DNA of 64,000 nucleotides from Belnapia mucosa (GTDB lineage Bacteria; Pseudomonadota; Alphaproteobacteria; Acetobacterales; Acetobacteraceae), in contig NZ_JAEUXJ010000015.1 of assembly GCF_016775475.1 (NCBI RefSeq), forward strand, positions 1 to 64,000, written 5' to 3'. The notes below the pieces were generated by a model. It searched no databases, was not told the origin of the DNA, and worked only from the letters and a program-made list of their open reading frames with translations. Position numbers and translations under genes: made by a program. Shown piece after piece: positions 17,824-27,035 of the stretch. Numbering within the stretch: the first letter of the stretch is position 1; every line of letters starts with the position of its first letter.

Positions 17824-19818
17824 TCAGGCCGGGTCGCGCTGCATCGGGCGGGGCGCGCTGCGGCGCGTGGCGGTCTCCAGCGCCTGGCGGAGCTGCTCCA
17901 GCGTGAAGGGCTTGCGCAGCAGCGGCAGGCCCGCGGCGGCGACACGGGCCGGGGCGCCGCCGAAGCCGCTATAGAGCAGGATCGGCAGGCCGGGCCGCAG
18001 CGCCCCGACCTGGCGGGCGAGGTCGAGCCCGTCCTGCCCGCCCGGCATGACCACATCGGTCAGCAGGAGATCGACCGCCACCTCCCCTTCCAGCATCCGC
18101 AGCGCGGCGGCGGCGCTGCCGGCGCGGAGCACGTCATGGCCCAGATGGCGCAGCATCTCGGTCGTCAGCACCGCGACATCGTCATCATCCTCGGCGAGCA
18201 GGAGACGGAGCGGGGCCATGGCGCGGGCCGGTGCCTGCGGCCGGGGCGCCGCCGCCGCGCCGGGCGCCTCGGCAGCGCGGGGCAGCAGCAGGGTGACGGT
18301 GGTGCCGCGGCCGGGCTGGCTGTCGATCCGCGCGGTGCCGCCGCTCTGCCGCGCGAAGCCATAGACCTGCGGCAGGCCGAGCCCGGTCCCATGGCTGGCC
18401 GGCTTGGTCGAATAGAAGGGCTCGAAGACCCGGGCCAGCACCTCGGGCGGCATGCCATGGCCGGTATCCTGGACGGCCAGCCGCAGGAAGCAGCCGCCGA
18501 GCCCATCCGGATCGGTGATGGAATCCAGCTCGGTATTCGCAGCCGTGAGGCGCAGCGTGCCGCCCTTCGGCATGGCATCGCGCGCATTCACCGCGAGGTT
18601 GAGCAGCGCGAGTTCCAGCTCCCCGGGATCGGCCAGGACCGGCCAGAGCCGTTCCTCCAGCGCGATCTCGATGGTGATGTCGCCGCGCAGCGTCCGCGCC
18701 AGGAGTTCACGCGCCTCCTCGAGCCAGGCGCAGAGGTCGAGTGGCTCCGGCCGCAGCGATTGCCGGCGGGCGAAGGTCAGCAGGCGGCGGGTCAGCGTCG
18801 CGCCGCGCTGCGCCGCCTGCACCATCGCCTCGGTCAGGCGCTGCCGGCGCGGCATGTCATCGGTGCGCTGGAGCAGGGTGGCGCCGCTGGTGATGACGGC
18901 GAGCAGGTTGTTGAAATCATGCGCCACGCCGCCGGTGAGCTGGCCGAGCGCCTCCAGCTTCATGGTCTGGAACAGCCGGGCCTGGGCGATCTCCCGTGCC
19001 CGCACCTCGGCCTCGACCTCGGCCTGCAGCCGGTTGTTCGCCTCGGCCAGGGCCAGTTCGGCGCGCTTGCGGTCGGTGATGTCGAGGTTGAGGCCGATCA
19101 TCCGCACCGGCCGGCTCGACAGGTCGTAGAACAGCCGCCCGCGGCCGGCGAGCCAGCGCTCGCCACGCCGCGGATGGAGGATGCGGTATTCCACCGCGAA
19201 ATCGGGACGACGGTCGCGCAGGCAGGTCTGCAGCGCCTCCTTGGCCATGTCACGGTCCTGCGGATGGACCGATTCCACCCAGGCCTCATAGCTCGGCGTC
19301 ACCTGGCGCGGGTCGAGCCCGTAGAGGGTGTAGTATTCCTCCGACCAGGTGATGCGGTCGCTGCGGATGTCCCAGTCCCAGGTGCCGGCCTCGGCATAGC
19401 GCTGGGCCAGGCGCAGGCGCTCCTCGCTGTCGCGCAGCTCGGCATTCTTGTGGTTCAGCGCCTCGGTGCGGGCGGCGACGCGGCCTTCCAGTTCGGCATT
19501 GGCCCGGGCGAGGCTGGTATTGGCCTGTTCCAGCTCCTCGGCGAAGACCTGCAGCTCCTCCATGGCGACCCGCAGCTCCTCGGCCTGGGGGTCGTCCGGC
19601 GGGAGGGGCGCAGCGGCCGCTGGCCGGGCCAGGCGCGCCTCGGCCTCGCGCAGCGCGGCGTTGCAGGCGGCGAGCGATGCGAGGGCGCGATCACGCTCCT
19701 CGGTGAGGATGGCGATCTCGGCCTGCGCATCCTCCCATGCAACGCGGAGCTGCTCGGTCTCGCCCTCCTGGCGCATCCGCTCGTGATCGTCGAAATCGGC
19801 TGGCATATCTGGATCCAT
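17824..19818 (-). CDS. Hybrid sensor histidine kinase with N-terminal coiled coil and one PAS domain
   Basis: The 664-aa cytosolic protein has a long coiled coil (residues 15-125), a PAS domain with WDWDIRSDRITWSEEYY, the His box GGVAHDFNNLLAV, an ATPase domain with GTGLGLPQVYG and a receiver with LLTDVVMPGG. It lies 78 bp upstream of the five-PAS kinase on the same strand, and the His and receiver boxes are similar, so the pair may be paralogs transcribed together. ATG 19818 or the in-frame ATG four codons later could be the start. Confidence 0.88.
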   Translation of the reverse strand: MDPDMPADFDDHERMRQEGETEQLRVAWEDAQAEIAILTEERDRALASLAACNAALREAEARLARPAAAAPLPPDDPQAEELRVAMEELQVFAEELEQANTSLARANAELEGRVAARTEALNHKNAELRDSEERLRLAQRYAEAGTWDWDIRSDRITWSEEYYTLYGLDPRQVTPSYEAWVESVHPQDRDMAKEALQTCLRDRRPDFAVEYRILHPRRGERWLAGRGRLFYDLSSRPVRMIGLNLDITDRKRAELALAEANNRLQAEVEAEVRAREIAQARLFQTMKLEALGQLTGGVAHDFNNLLAVITSGATLLQRTDDMPRRQRLTEAMVQAAQRGATLTRRLLTFARRQSLRPEPLDLCAWLEEARELLARTLRGDITIEIALEERLWPVLADPGELELALLNLAVNARDAMPKGGTLRLTAANTELDSITDPDGLGGCFLRLAVQDTGHGMPPEVLARVFEPFYSTKPASHGTGLGLPQVYGFARQSGGTARIDSQPGRGTTVTLLLPRAAEAPGAAAAPRPQAPARAMAPLRLLLAEDDDDVAVLTTEMLRHLGHDVLRAGSAAAALRMLEGEVAVDLLLTDVVMPGGQDGLDLARQVGALRPGLPILLYSGFGGAPARVAAAGLPLLRKPFTLEQLRQALETATRRSAPRPMQRDPA

Positions 19819-19929
19819 AGCGTGATGGCGTCAGCCGCTTTCGGCGTATCAAATCATCAAGGCTGGAACGGGCGATGCACCCCTGCGTTCGGCCCGGTAA
19901 CGAGACAATGGGGCTGTTTTCCCGTTGTG

Positions 19930-21000
19930 ATGCCTGGGAACGCCGCACCGCGGCCGGAGGCTCGCTTGGACAGGCAGCACCATGACGTCATCCTGGTCGG
20001 CGCCTCGGCCGGCGGGGTGGATGCGCTGATGCGTCTTTGCAGTGGCTTGCCACGGGATCTGCCGGCCGCCGTGCTGGTGGTGCTGCACATGCCACCCGCC
20101 GGGCCGAGCCTGCTGCCCCAGCTGCTGAACCGCGCCGGGCCGCTGCCCGCCGCGGCGGCGGAGGAAGGGGAGCCGATCCGCCACGGGCGGATCTATGTGG
20201 CACGGCCGGACCTCCATCTCCTCGTGGACCGGGACGGGTCGCGGCTGCTGCTGCGGCACGGGCCGCAGGAGAACCGATCCCGCCCGGCGATCGACCCCCT
20301 GTTCCGCTCCGCCGCGCTGGCCTTCGGGCCGCGGGCGATCGGGGTGGTGCTCAGCGGGCTGCTGGATGACGGCACCGCCGGGCTGGTGGCGATCAAGGCC
20401 TGCGGCGGGCTCAGCGTGGTGCAGGACCCGGAGGATGCCGCCTGGCCGGACATGCCGCTGAACGCGCTGCGCGGCGATTCGCCGGATCATAGTGCAACCC
20501 TCGCCGACCTCCCGGCGCTGCTGGACCGGCTGGCGCGCAGCCCGGCCGGGCCGCCCCGCGCCGGGCTGCCGCAGCTCTCAGCCGAGGTCAGCATCGCGGA
20601 ACAGGAGGAGGCGGTGTCGGACCCGGCCTTGCAGGCGCCTCTCGGCACACCGAGCCGGATCTCCTGCCCGCAATGCGGCGGGGTGCTGAACGAGATTGAG
20701 GAAGGCCGGCTGCCGCGGTTCCGCTGCCAGATCGGCCATGCCTATGGCCCGGAATCCCTGCTGGCCAGCCAGGCCGAGGCGCTGGAGGCGGCGCTGGGGG
20801 TGGCGATCCGGACCCATAACGAAAGGCGGCTGCTCTTCCGGCGGATGGAAGCGGCGGCGCTGGGCCGCAAGCTGCCACATGCCGCGGCGCGCTGGGCGCG
20901 GGCGGCGGAGGAAGCGGCACGGGCGGCGAGGCTGATCACCCGTGCGGCGGAGGCGATACGGCGCCTGCCCGGCGAGGAGCCGAAGCCAGGCGATGGCTGA
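19930..21000 (+). CDS. CheB-type protein-glutamate methylesterase without receiver domain
   Basis: The 356-aa protein begins almost at once with the methylesterase fold. VGASAGG near residues 23-29 holds the catalytic Ser, VVLHMPP the His and SGLLDDGTAG the Asp. There is no N-terminal receiver, unlike chemotaxis CheB. The C-terminal region carries CPQCGGVLNE and a later CQIGHAYG, a probable Cys/His zinc site, plus a helical tail. The stop overlaps the start of a second CheB-like gene by 8 bases. It is expected to demethylate or deamidate Glu/Gln in a partner modified by CheR, here possibly the CheR-PAS protein's target. Confidence 0.85.
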   Translation: MPGNAAPRPEARLDRQHHDVILVGASAGGVDALMRLCSGLPRDLPAAVLVVLHMPPAGPSLLPQLLNRAGPLPAAAAEEGEPIRHGRIYVARPDLHLLVDRDGSRLLLRHGPQENRSRPAIDPLFRSAALAFGPRAIGVVLSGLLDDGTAGLVAIKACGGLSVVQDPEDAAWPDMPLNALRGDSPDHSATLADLPALLDRLARSPAGPPRAGLPQLSAEVSIAEQEEAVSDPALQAPLGTPSRISCPQCGGVLNEIEEGRLPRFRCQIGHAYGPESLLASQAEALEAALGVAIRTHNERRLLFRRMEAAALGRKLPHAAARWARAAEEAARAARLITRAAEAIRRLPGEEPKPGDG

Positions 21001-21979
21001 TACGGAAGGCCGGGACATCATCGTGATCGGCGCCTCGGCCGGTGGGACGGAGGCGTTGCAGCGATTGTTGGGTGCCCTGCCGGCCGACCTGCCGGCCAGC
21101 CTCTTCGTCACCGTCCATATCGGGGCGCGGCGCAGCATGTTGGACAGGGTGCTGGCCAAGGCCGGGCCACTGCCCGTCGCATGGGCCGAGGATGGCGCGC
21201 CGATCCGGCCGGGCGAGGTGCGGCTGGCCCCGCCCGACCATCACCTGCTGCTGGAGCCGGGGCGGATGCGGCTGTTCCGTGGGCCGCGCGAGAACATGAC
21301 CCGGCCGGCGGTGGATCCGCTGTTCCGCTCGGCGGCGCGCAGCTTCGGGGGGCGGGTCGTGGCGGTGGTGCTCAGCGGCAACCTGGCCGATGGCACGGCC
21401 GGCATGGCCGAGGTGAAGCGGCATGGCGGGATCGGCATCGTGCAGGATCCGGCGGAGGCCGAGTTCCGCGGCATGCCCGAAAGCGCGCTGCGCCATACCA
21501 AGGTGGATCATAGCCTGCCCGTCCTCGGCATCGCCGCATTGTTGCGGCAGCTGGCCGGGCCGGGCGGAAGCGAAAGCAAGGAGGAGCCAGTGAGCGGAGG
21601 CTATCAACTGGGGCCGCCCGTTGCCCTGACCTGCCCGACCTGCGGCGGTTCGCTGCGTGAGGAGAGGCAGGACAGCCTGCCCTATTTCAGCTGCCATATC
21701 GGGCACCGCTTCGCGGCCGCCGATATGGACGAGGCACAGTTCCAGCAGATGGAGGGCGCGCTGGAGGTGGCGCTGCGGGCGTTGAACGAACGGACCGCGC
21801 TCTGCGAGCGGCTGGCGGAATCGGCGCGGCTGCGCGGCGCGCAACACTCGGTCGAGCGCTGGGAGGCGGCGGAGCGGGAGGCGCGATCCCGGGCCGAGAC
21901 CCTGCGGCACTTCATCGAGCGGGGCTGGCAGCGGCCCGACCCGGATGAGCGGTCGGCGCCGGATGAGGAGCCGGCTTAG
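20993..21979 (+). CDS. Second CheB-type methylesterase, tandem paralog
   Basis: This 328-aa protein repeats the plan of its neighbour: IGASAGG near residues 12-18, VTVHIGARRS, SGNLADGTAG, then CPTCGGSLRE and CHIGHRF near the C-terminus. ATG 20993 overlaps the preceding stop, indicating coupled translation and likely fixed stoichiometry. A receiver domain is absent. The two copies differ enough to suggest distinct targets or heteromer formation. Its stop overlaps that of the convergent CheR-PAS gene by 4 bases. Confidence 0.85.
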   Translation: MADTEGRDIIVIGASAGGTEALQRLLGALPADLPASLFVTVHIGARRSMLDRVLAKAGPLPVAWAEDGAPIRPGEVRLAPPDHHLLLEPGRMRLFRGPRENMTRPAVDPLFRSAARSFGGRVVAVVLSGNLADGTAGMAEVKRHGGIGIVQDPAEAEFRGMPESALRHTKVDHSLPVLGIAALLRQLAGPGGSESKEEPVSGGYQLGPPVALTCPTCGGSLREERQDSLPYFSCHIGHRFAAADMDEAQFQQMEGALEVALRALNERTALCERLAESARLRGAQHSVERWEAAEREARSRAETLRHFIERGWQRPDPDERSAPDEEPA

Positions 21980-24240
21980 TCCGCCGCCGACTCCAGCCGC
22001 CGCCGGTCGCTGATGTCATGCACCATGGCGACCAGGATGGGCGGGTGTTCGCGGGCGAAATGCTGCAGGCAGATCTCGGCCGGGTATTCGCGGCCGTCGC
22101 GGGCGCGCATCACCGTCTCGAACACCACCTCGGCCTGCTCGCCGGCGATCAGCGGCTGGATCAGCGCCTTGAGCGCTTCGGGCGAGACGCCGCGCATCAG
22201 GTCGGTGATCGGGACCTGGCGGAGCTGGGTGATGGAATAGCCGAGCTTCTCCTCGGCGCCGCGGTTGATCAGCAGGAAGCGCAGCGTGTCGGGATCGAGG
22301 AAATACACGCTGTTGAGCGACTGGCCGATGATCCGGCCGAGATAGCGGGTGTATTCCTGCTCCCGCGCGGTCTCGGTGACGTCCTCGACGATCAGCACCA
22401 CGCCGCGCGGCGGCCGCGCCTCGTACAGCAGGGGCGAGAGGCGGATGCGGGAGGTGAGCTGGCGGCCGCGGCGGTCCACCGCATCGAGGGTGAGGCTGGC
22501 CAGCGGCGTCTCCCCGGCCAGCACCCGCAGGAGGTCCGGGCGCAGCCGCCCGACCCGCAGGCCGATATCGAGGTCGAGGAAGTCGCGGCCCAGCACCTCC
22601 TCGGCGCGCAGCCCCCAGGCATTCTCGCTGGCCCGGTTCCAGGACCGGATGCACAGGTCGTGGTCGAGCACGACGATGCCGGCATCGATGCTGCGCAGGA
22701 TGGATTCCGAGTAGCGGCGGTATTCGCCGGTCTCCTCGGCCTGCACCCGCATCTCCTCGTTCGCCGTCTCCAGCTCCTCGTTGGCGGAGCGGAGCTCCTC
22801 GTTCATCGTCTCCAGTTCCTCGTTGGTGGACTGGAGCTCCTCGTTGGTAGTTTCCAGCTCCTCGTTGGTGGACTGGAGTTCCTCGTTGGTCGTCTCCAGC
22901 TCCTCGTTGGCGCTCTGCAATTCCTCGATCGTGGTCTCGAGGCTTTCCTGCGCCGCCTCCAGCTCCTGCTGGAGGGTGAAGAGGCGGGTGGTGTCGGTGA
23001 AGCCGAGCAGGACGGCATAGCGCTGGCCGTCGCGCTCATGCAGCGGCGTCACCTCGATGGTCAGGCGGATCGGCTCGGTCGGCGGGCGATGGTATTCCTG
23101 ATGCTCGATGCGGATGGGGCGGCCGAGCCGCGCCGCCTCCTCGATGCGGCTGCGCAGCTCGGCAGGGCGGTAGGAGATGGGCAGGTCGTGGAAGGGCCGG
23201 CCCAGATCGGCCTCCCCCACCTCCAGCATGCGGCGCGCGGCGGCGTTGATGAAGACCAGCAGGCCTTCGGGATCGACCGCGAGATAGGCGGTCGTCGAGG
23301 CATCGGCGACGGTCTCCAGCAGGCGGAGCTGGAGCGGCAGCATGCGCGGGTTGCGGCCACCGCTCGACTGGCCGGCGAGGGTCAGGCTGCCGCCCTGGTT
23401 GCGGCGCCATTCCTGCGGCACCTTGCGGAAGATGCGGTGCTTCAGATCCACCGCCTTGAACAGGCGGGACCGGGCCAGCTGCGTCTCGGCCTTGCCGAGG
23501 AACATGATCCCATCATCTGCCAGACCGTAGTGCAGGCGCGGCAGGACCTGGGCTTGCGTCTCGGATTCCAGGTAGATCAGCAGGTTGCGGCAGACCAGCA
23601 GGTCGATGCGGCTGATCGGCGCATCATGGACGATGTTGTGGCGGCCGAAGATGACGCATTTCCGCAGCTCCCGCTCCACGACGTAGTGGTTGGTCGTGCG
23701 CTCGAAATAGCGGGCGAGCAGGTCGGGCGGGACGCCCTCGACATCGCGCGGCGTATAGGTGGCCTGGCGGGCGATGCGCAGCGCATCCTCATCGAGGTCG
23801 GTGGCGTAGATCTTCACCCGGCGGCTGAACTCCTCCAGCCCCAGCGCCTCGGCGAAGAGCATGGCGAGGCTGTAGGGCTCCTCGCCGCTGGCGCAGCCGG
23901 CGCTCCAGATGCGGATCGGGACGGCGGGATCGCCCGCGCCGCGGAGGAGCAGGCTCGGAATCGCCTCGGCCCGCAGCGCCTCCCAGGCCTCGGCATCACG
24001 GAAGAAGGAGGTGACGTTGATCAGCACGGTGTCGAGGAGTTCGATGAATTCCTGCGGATGCACTTCCAGGAAACCGTGATAGGCGGCGAAGCTCTCGGCC
24101 GAGACCTGTTCCATCCGGCGCAGCACGCGGCGCCGCAGGCTGGTGCGCTTGTAGCCCCGGAAATCGACGCCACGGCTTTCCTGGATATAGCGGATGAGCG
24201 CTTCGAATTCGGGCTCGGACGGCTCGATGCCGGTTGTCAT
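21976..24240 (-). CDS. CheR methyltransferase fused to PAS domains (no kinase)
   Basis: The 754-aa protein has an N-terminal CheR domain (about 1-270) with the SAM-binding stretch IWSAGCASGEEPYSLAML. A PAS-like domain follows, then a coiled-coil signal helix built of NEELE(T/S)(T/A) heptads, then two more PAS-type domains. There is no histidine kinase or CheB module, so the usual CheB-CheR-PAS fusion appears split here between this gene and the two CheB genes opposite. ATG 24240 follows an AGGATG element and matches the usual family start. It may methylate Glu in a sensory partner in response to a PAS ligand. Confidence 0.88.
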   Translation of the reverse strand: MTTGIEPSEPEFEALIRYIQESRGVDFRGYKRTSLRRRVLRRMEQVSAESFAAYHGFLEVHPQEFIELLDTVLINVTSFFRDAEAWEALRAEAIPSLLLRGAGDPAVPIRIWSAGCASGEEPYSLAMLFAEALGLEEFSRRVKIYATDLDEDALRIARQATYTPRDVEGVPPDLLARYFERTTNHYVVERELRKCVIFGRHNIVHDAPISRIDLLVCRNLLIYLESETQAQVLPRLHYGLADDGIMFLGKAETQLARSRLFKAVDLKHRIFRKVPQEWRRNQGGSLTLAGQSSGGRNPRMLPLQLRLLETVADASTTAYLAVDPEGLLVFINAAARRMLEVGEADLGRPFHDLPISYRPAELRSRIEEAARLGRPIRIEHQEYHRPPTEPIRLTIEVTPLHERDGQRYAVLLGFTDTTRLFTLQQELEAAQESLETTIEELQSANEELETTNEELQSTNEELETTNEELQSTNEELETMNEELRSANEELETANEEMRVQAEETGEYRRYSESILRSIDAGIVVLDHDLCIRSWNRASENAWGLRAEEVLGRDFLDLDIGLRVGRLRPDLLRVLAGETPLASLTLDAVDRRGRQLTSRIRLSPLLYEARPPRGVVLIVEDVTETAREQEYTRYLGRIIGQSLNSVYFLDPDTLRFLLINRGAEEKLGYSITQLRQVPITDLMRGVSPEALKALIQPLIAGEQAEVVFETVMRARDGREYPAEICLQHFAREHPPILVAMVHDISDRRRLESAAD
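22757..22925 (-). repeat. 21-bp coding tandem repeats encoding a heptad signal helix
   Basis: About eight 21-bp units encode NEELQST/NEELETT-type heptads in frame within the CheR-PAS gene. The unit length equals seven codons, so this is a protein coiled-coil repeat. Unit number may vary between strains by slippage. Confidence 0.8.
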
Positions 24241-24327
24241 GGGACATCCTGGGGGTGAGGCATCACGGATAGCAGGTATTCGCCGGGACGGTGAGCGGGG
24301 CCGTGGAAGGCGGTGTAGGCTGCGCCG

Positions 24328-25035
24328 ATGCCGATCCCGGTCCCGTCGCGCCGCCTTCCCGCCCGCAACCGGGTGCTGGCCGCGCTGACGCCGGGCGAGC
24401 GGATGCTGCTGACAGGGCTGGCCGAGCCGCTGGCCATGGTGCCGGGGATGGAACTGGCGCGCCCGGGCGAGCCGATCGGGCATCTGGTCTTCCCCGAGGC
24501 GGGCGCGGTCTCCTTCTTCCTCGACCTGCCGGACGGGGCGGCGGAGGTCGGGCTGGTGGGGAATGAGGGGGTGGTGGGCCTGCCGGCGCTGTTCGGCATG
24601 CCGCTGCCGCCCTTCCGGGCCGTGGTGCAGGTGGCGGGCGCTGCGCTCTGCGTGCCGGTGCCGCCGCTCGCCCTATTGGCGGAGAACAGCCGCAACCTGC
24701 GGCAGGTGTTGCGGCGGCAGGCGATGGCGGCGCTGCTGCAGGCCTCCATCGCCGGCGCCTGCGCCACGGCGCATCCGGTGGATGCGCGGCTGGCCCGCCG
24801 GCTGCTGGCGCTGGAGGACCGGCTCGGCCCCGGCTTCGCGCTCACCCAGGAAAGGCTGGCGGGCATGCTGGGGGCACGGCGGCCGACGGTGAATGCCGCG
24901 CTCGGGCGGCTGCGGGCCGCGGGGATGGTGCGACAGACGCGCGGGCGGATCGCGGTGGCGGACCGGGCGGGGCTGGAGGCCGCATCCTGTCCCTGCCACG
25001 CCCTGGAACAGGATGCCCTGGCCCAGCTTCGCTAG
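24328..25035 (+). CDS. Crp/Fnr-family transcription regulator 1
   Basis: The 235-aa protein has a cyclic-nucleotide-binding-like beta roll (residues 25-115), a dimer helix and a winged helix with LTQERLAGMLGARRPTVNAA near 170. It lacks the Fnr iron-sulphur cysteines at the N-terminus. A C-terminal CPC motif (AASCPCHA) is notable. It is divergent from the CheR-PAS gene with an 87-bp shared promoter region, so it may control that block. The ligand is unknown. Confidence 0.85.
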   Translation: MPIPVPSRRLPARNRVLAALTPGERMLLTGLAEPLAMVPGMELARPGEPIGHLVFPEAGAVSFFLDLPDGAAEVGLVGNEGVVGLPALFGMPLPPFRAVVQVAGAALCVPVPPLALLAENSRNLRQVLRRQAMAALLQASIAGACATAHPVDARLARRLLALEDRLGPGFALTQERLAGMLGARRPTVNAALGRLRAAGMVRQTRGRIAVADRAGLEAASCPCHALEQDALAQLR

Positions 25036-25199
25036 TCTGTGTCAGCCCGGCTGACAGATGCCACATTCAAATACCTAACCTGGAATGAAATAACGTCATC
25101 GTTGGGTGTCGGCCCATCGCGGGATTGGCTTCTCATGGGTTTGAGAGCCAGCGCGACGACCTCGGTTCGGAGGCGCTGCCGAGCGGAAGCGGAGGCACG

Positions 25200-26027
25200 A
25201 TGCTCCAGGAACGATATGGCATGATATGGCAGCAGACGGCTGCGGCACCTCCCCCTCCTACGATCCATAACGCAATCTTGGCCACGCTGCCGGCCGCGGA
25301 ACTGGCGCGGCTCCAGGCGCAATTGGAGCCGGTGACGTTCGCCCGGCACCAAGTGCTGACGCCGCGGGAGCGGCCGATCGACCAGGTGCTCTTCCTCGAA
25401 AGAGGCTATGCGACGCGCATCGCCCTCATGGAGGATGGCGACGGCGTCGAGATCGGGCTGGTGGGACGCGAGGGCATGGTCGGGCTGGCCCCGGCCCTCG
25501 GCGCCGAGACCGAGATCTTCGAGGTGGTGGCGCAGATGCCCGGCCATGCGCTGCGGCTGCCGCTCGCCGCCTTCCAGGAGGCGATGGCGCAGCTGCCCGC
25601 CTTCCACGGCGTCGTCTCGCGCTATGTGCTCGGGCATTTCGAGCAGGTGGCGCAGACCGCGGTCTGCAACAGCCGCCACCAGGTGGACCAGCGCCTGGCG
25701 CGCTGGCTGCTGATGGCGCTGGACCGGGCCGAGGGCGACAGCGTGCCGGTGACGCATGAGGCCCTGGCGATAATGCTCGGGGTACGGCGGGCCAGCATCT
25801 CGGTCGCGGCCTCGGCGCTGCAGCGGGCGGGCTGCATCCACTACGAGCGGGGGCGGATCACCGTCACCGACCGGCCGGGGCTCGAGGCGGCCGCCTGCGA
25901 ATGCTACGCCGCCTTCCGTCGCGGCAATGAGCGGCTGACGCGGCCATCGCTCACCTGCCATCCGGCGATGTCCGGCCGGCCGCCTTCGCCTGAGCAGGCC
26001 GGCGCCGCTGCCGTCAACATGGCCTGA
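25200..26027 (+). CDS. Crp/Fnr-family transcription regulator 2
   Basis: ATG 25200 is chosen for the GGAGG five bases upstream, giving 275 aa. The layout matches the preceding regulator, with effector roll VEIGLVGREGMVG, winged helix THEALAIMLGVRRASISVAA and a C-terminal CEC motif (AAACECYA). The two are tandem paralogs separated by 164 bp, an interval in which I see no clear operator. Shared C-x-C tails suggest a redox or metal sensing element, but this is inference. The last 40 residues are a variable extension. Confidence 0.85.
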   Translation: MLQERYGMIWQQTAAAPPPPTIHNAILATLPAAELARLQAQLEPVTFARHQVLTPRERPIDQVLFLERGYATRIALMEDGDGVEIGLVGREGMVGLAPALGAETEIFEVVAQMPGHALRLPLAAFQEAMAQLPAFHGVVSRYVLGHFEQVAQTAVCNSRHQVDQRLARWLLMALDRAEGDSVPVTHEALAIMLGVRRASISVAASALQRAGCIHYERGRITVTDRPGLEAAACECYAAFRRGNERLTRPSLTCHPAMSGRPPSPEQAGAAAVNMA

Positions 26028-26082
26028 CCGCCGCGGCGAATCGGCGCTTAATCTCCCCCTGAGGATCTTGGGGGAGGATGCG

Positions 26083-26982
26083 ATGAGGCTCGGGGTGATG
26101 CTGCCGCTGGCGGATATCGGCGGCGAGCCGGGGGTGGTGCGGGACTTCGCACTGGCCGCCGAGGCGATGGGCTACACCAATCTCGGCCTGGCCGACCATG
26201 TGCTCGGGGTGAATGTCGCCAGCCGGCCGGGCTGGGGCGACCGCAACACCTCGGAGGATCTGTTCCACGACCCGTTCCTGGCCTTCGCCTATCTCGCCGG
26301 GCTGTGCCGCGAGACCACGGAATTCTCCACCCAGGTCCTGATCCTGCCGCAGCGCCAGACGGTGCTGGTGGCGAAGCAGGCGGCGAGCCTCGACCGGCTC
26401 TGCGGCGGCCGGTTCCGGCTGGGGGTGGGCGTCGGCTGGAACCCGGTGGAATTCACCGGCCTCAACGAGAATTTCGCCAATCGCGGCCGGCGCAGCGCCG
26501 AGCAGGTGGCGGTCATGCAGGCGCTCTGGGCCGAGCCGCATGTGACCTTCGAGGGCAAGTGGCACCGGATCGAGGATGCCGGGATCAATCCCCGCCCGGC
26601 CGCGGGCCGCATCCCGGTCTGGTTCGGCGGGCATGTGGAGCAGACGCTGGAGCGGATCGCGACCCTCGGTGATGGCTGGATCATGAATGCCTATCCGCCG
26701 GGGGCGGAGGTGGAAGGCGAGCTCGCCAAGCTGCGCCGGCTGACCGAGGCGGCGGGGCGCGATCCCGGCGCGGTGGGGCTGGAGGTCTGGGTCTCGGCCG
26801 GCGCGGGGGCGGAGGCGGAGTGGCGGCGGGAGGCGGAATACTGGAAGGCGCAGGGCGCGACGCATCTGACGCTGACCACCAGCTACGGCCGGCGCCACCA
26901 CACCCGCATCGCCGGGCGCGGCGTCGGGGACCATCTGGCGGTGCTGCGGCGCTACCAGGCGGCGGTGGCGGATCTGGTGTGA
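26083..26982 (+). CDS. LLM-class flavin-dependent oxidoreductase (F420-type family)
   Basis: The 299-aa TIM-barrel protein has GYTNLGLADHV near residues 31-41, LGVGVGWNPVEF near 117-128 and IPVWFGGHVEQT, all typical of luciferase-like monooxygenases of the TIGR03619 type. ATG 26083 follows GGGGGAGG. Members use F420 or FMN; the cofactor and substrate cannot be decided here. A Bug-type receptor gene follows 53 bp downstream on the same strand, so the pair may serve uptake and oxidation of one organic compound. Confidence 0.85.
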   Translation: MRLGVMLPLADIGGEPGVVRDFALAAEAMGYTNLGLADHVLGVNVASRPGWGDRNTSEDLFHDPFLAFAYLAGLCRETTEFSTQVLILPQRQTVLVAKQAASLDRLCGGRFRLGVGVGWNPVEFTGLNENFANRGRRSAEQVAVMQALWAEPHVTFEGKWHRIEDAGINPRPAAGRIPVWFGGHVEQTLERIATLGDGWIMNAYPPGAEVEGELAKLRRLTEAAGRDPGAVGLEVWVSAGAGAEAEWRREAEYWKAQGATHLTLTTSYGRRHHTRIAGRGVGDHLAVLRRYQAAVADLV

Positions 26983-27035
26983 TCGCCAGCCAGCGCCCGG
27001 CGCGGTAGAAAGGCGAAAACGGGAGGAAAACCAGG

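Noticed and set aside
17812..19929. Plus-strand open frame running into the first CheB gene
   Set aside because: The stretch before 19930 is antisense to the second kinase and lacks protein character; CheB begins at the ATG.
22757..22925. Tandem repeats considered as a CRISPR array
   Set aside because: Units are contiguous 21-mers without spacers and encode coiled-coil heptads in frame.
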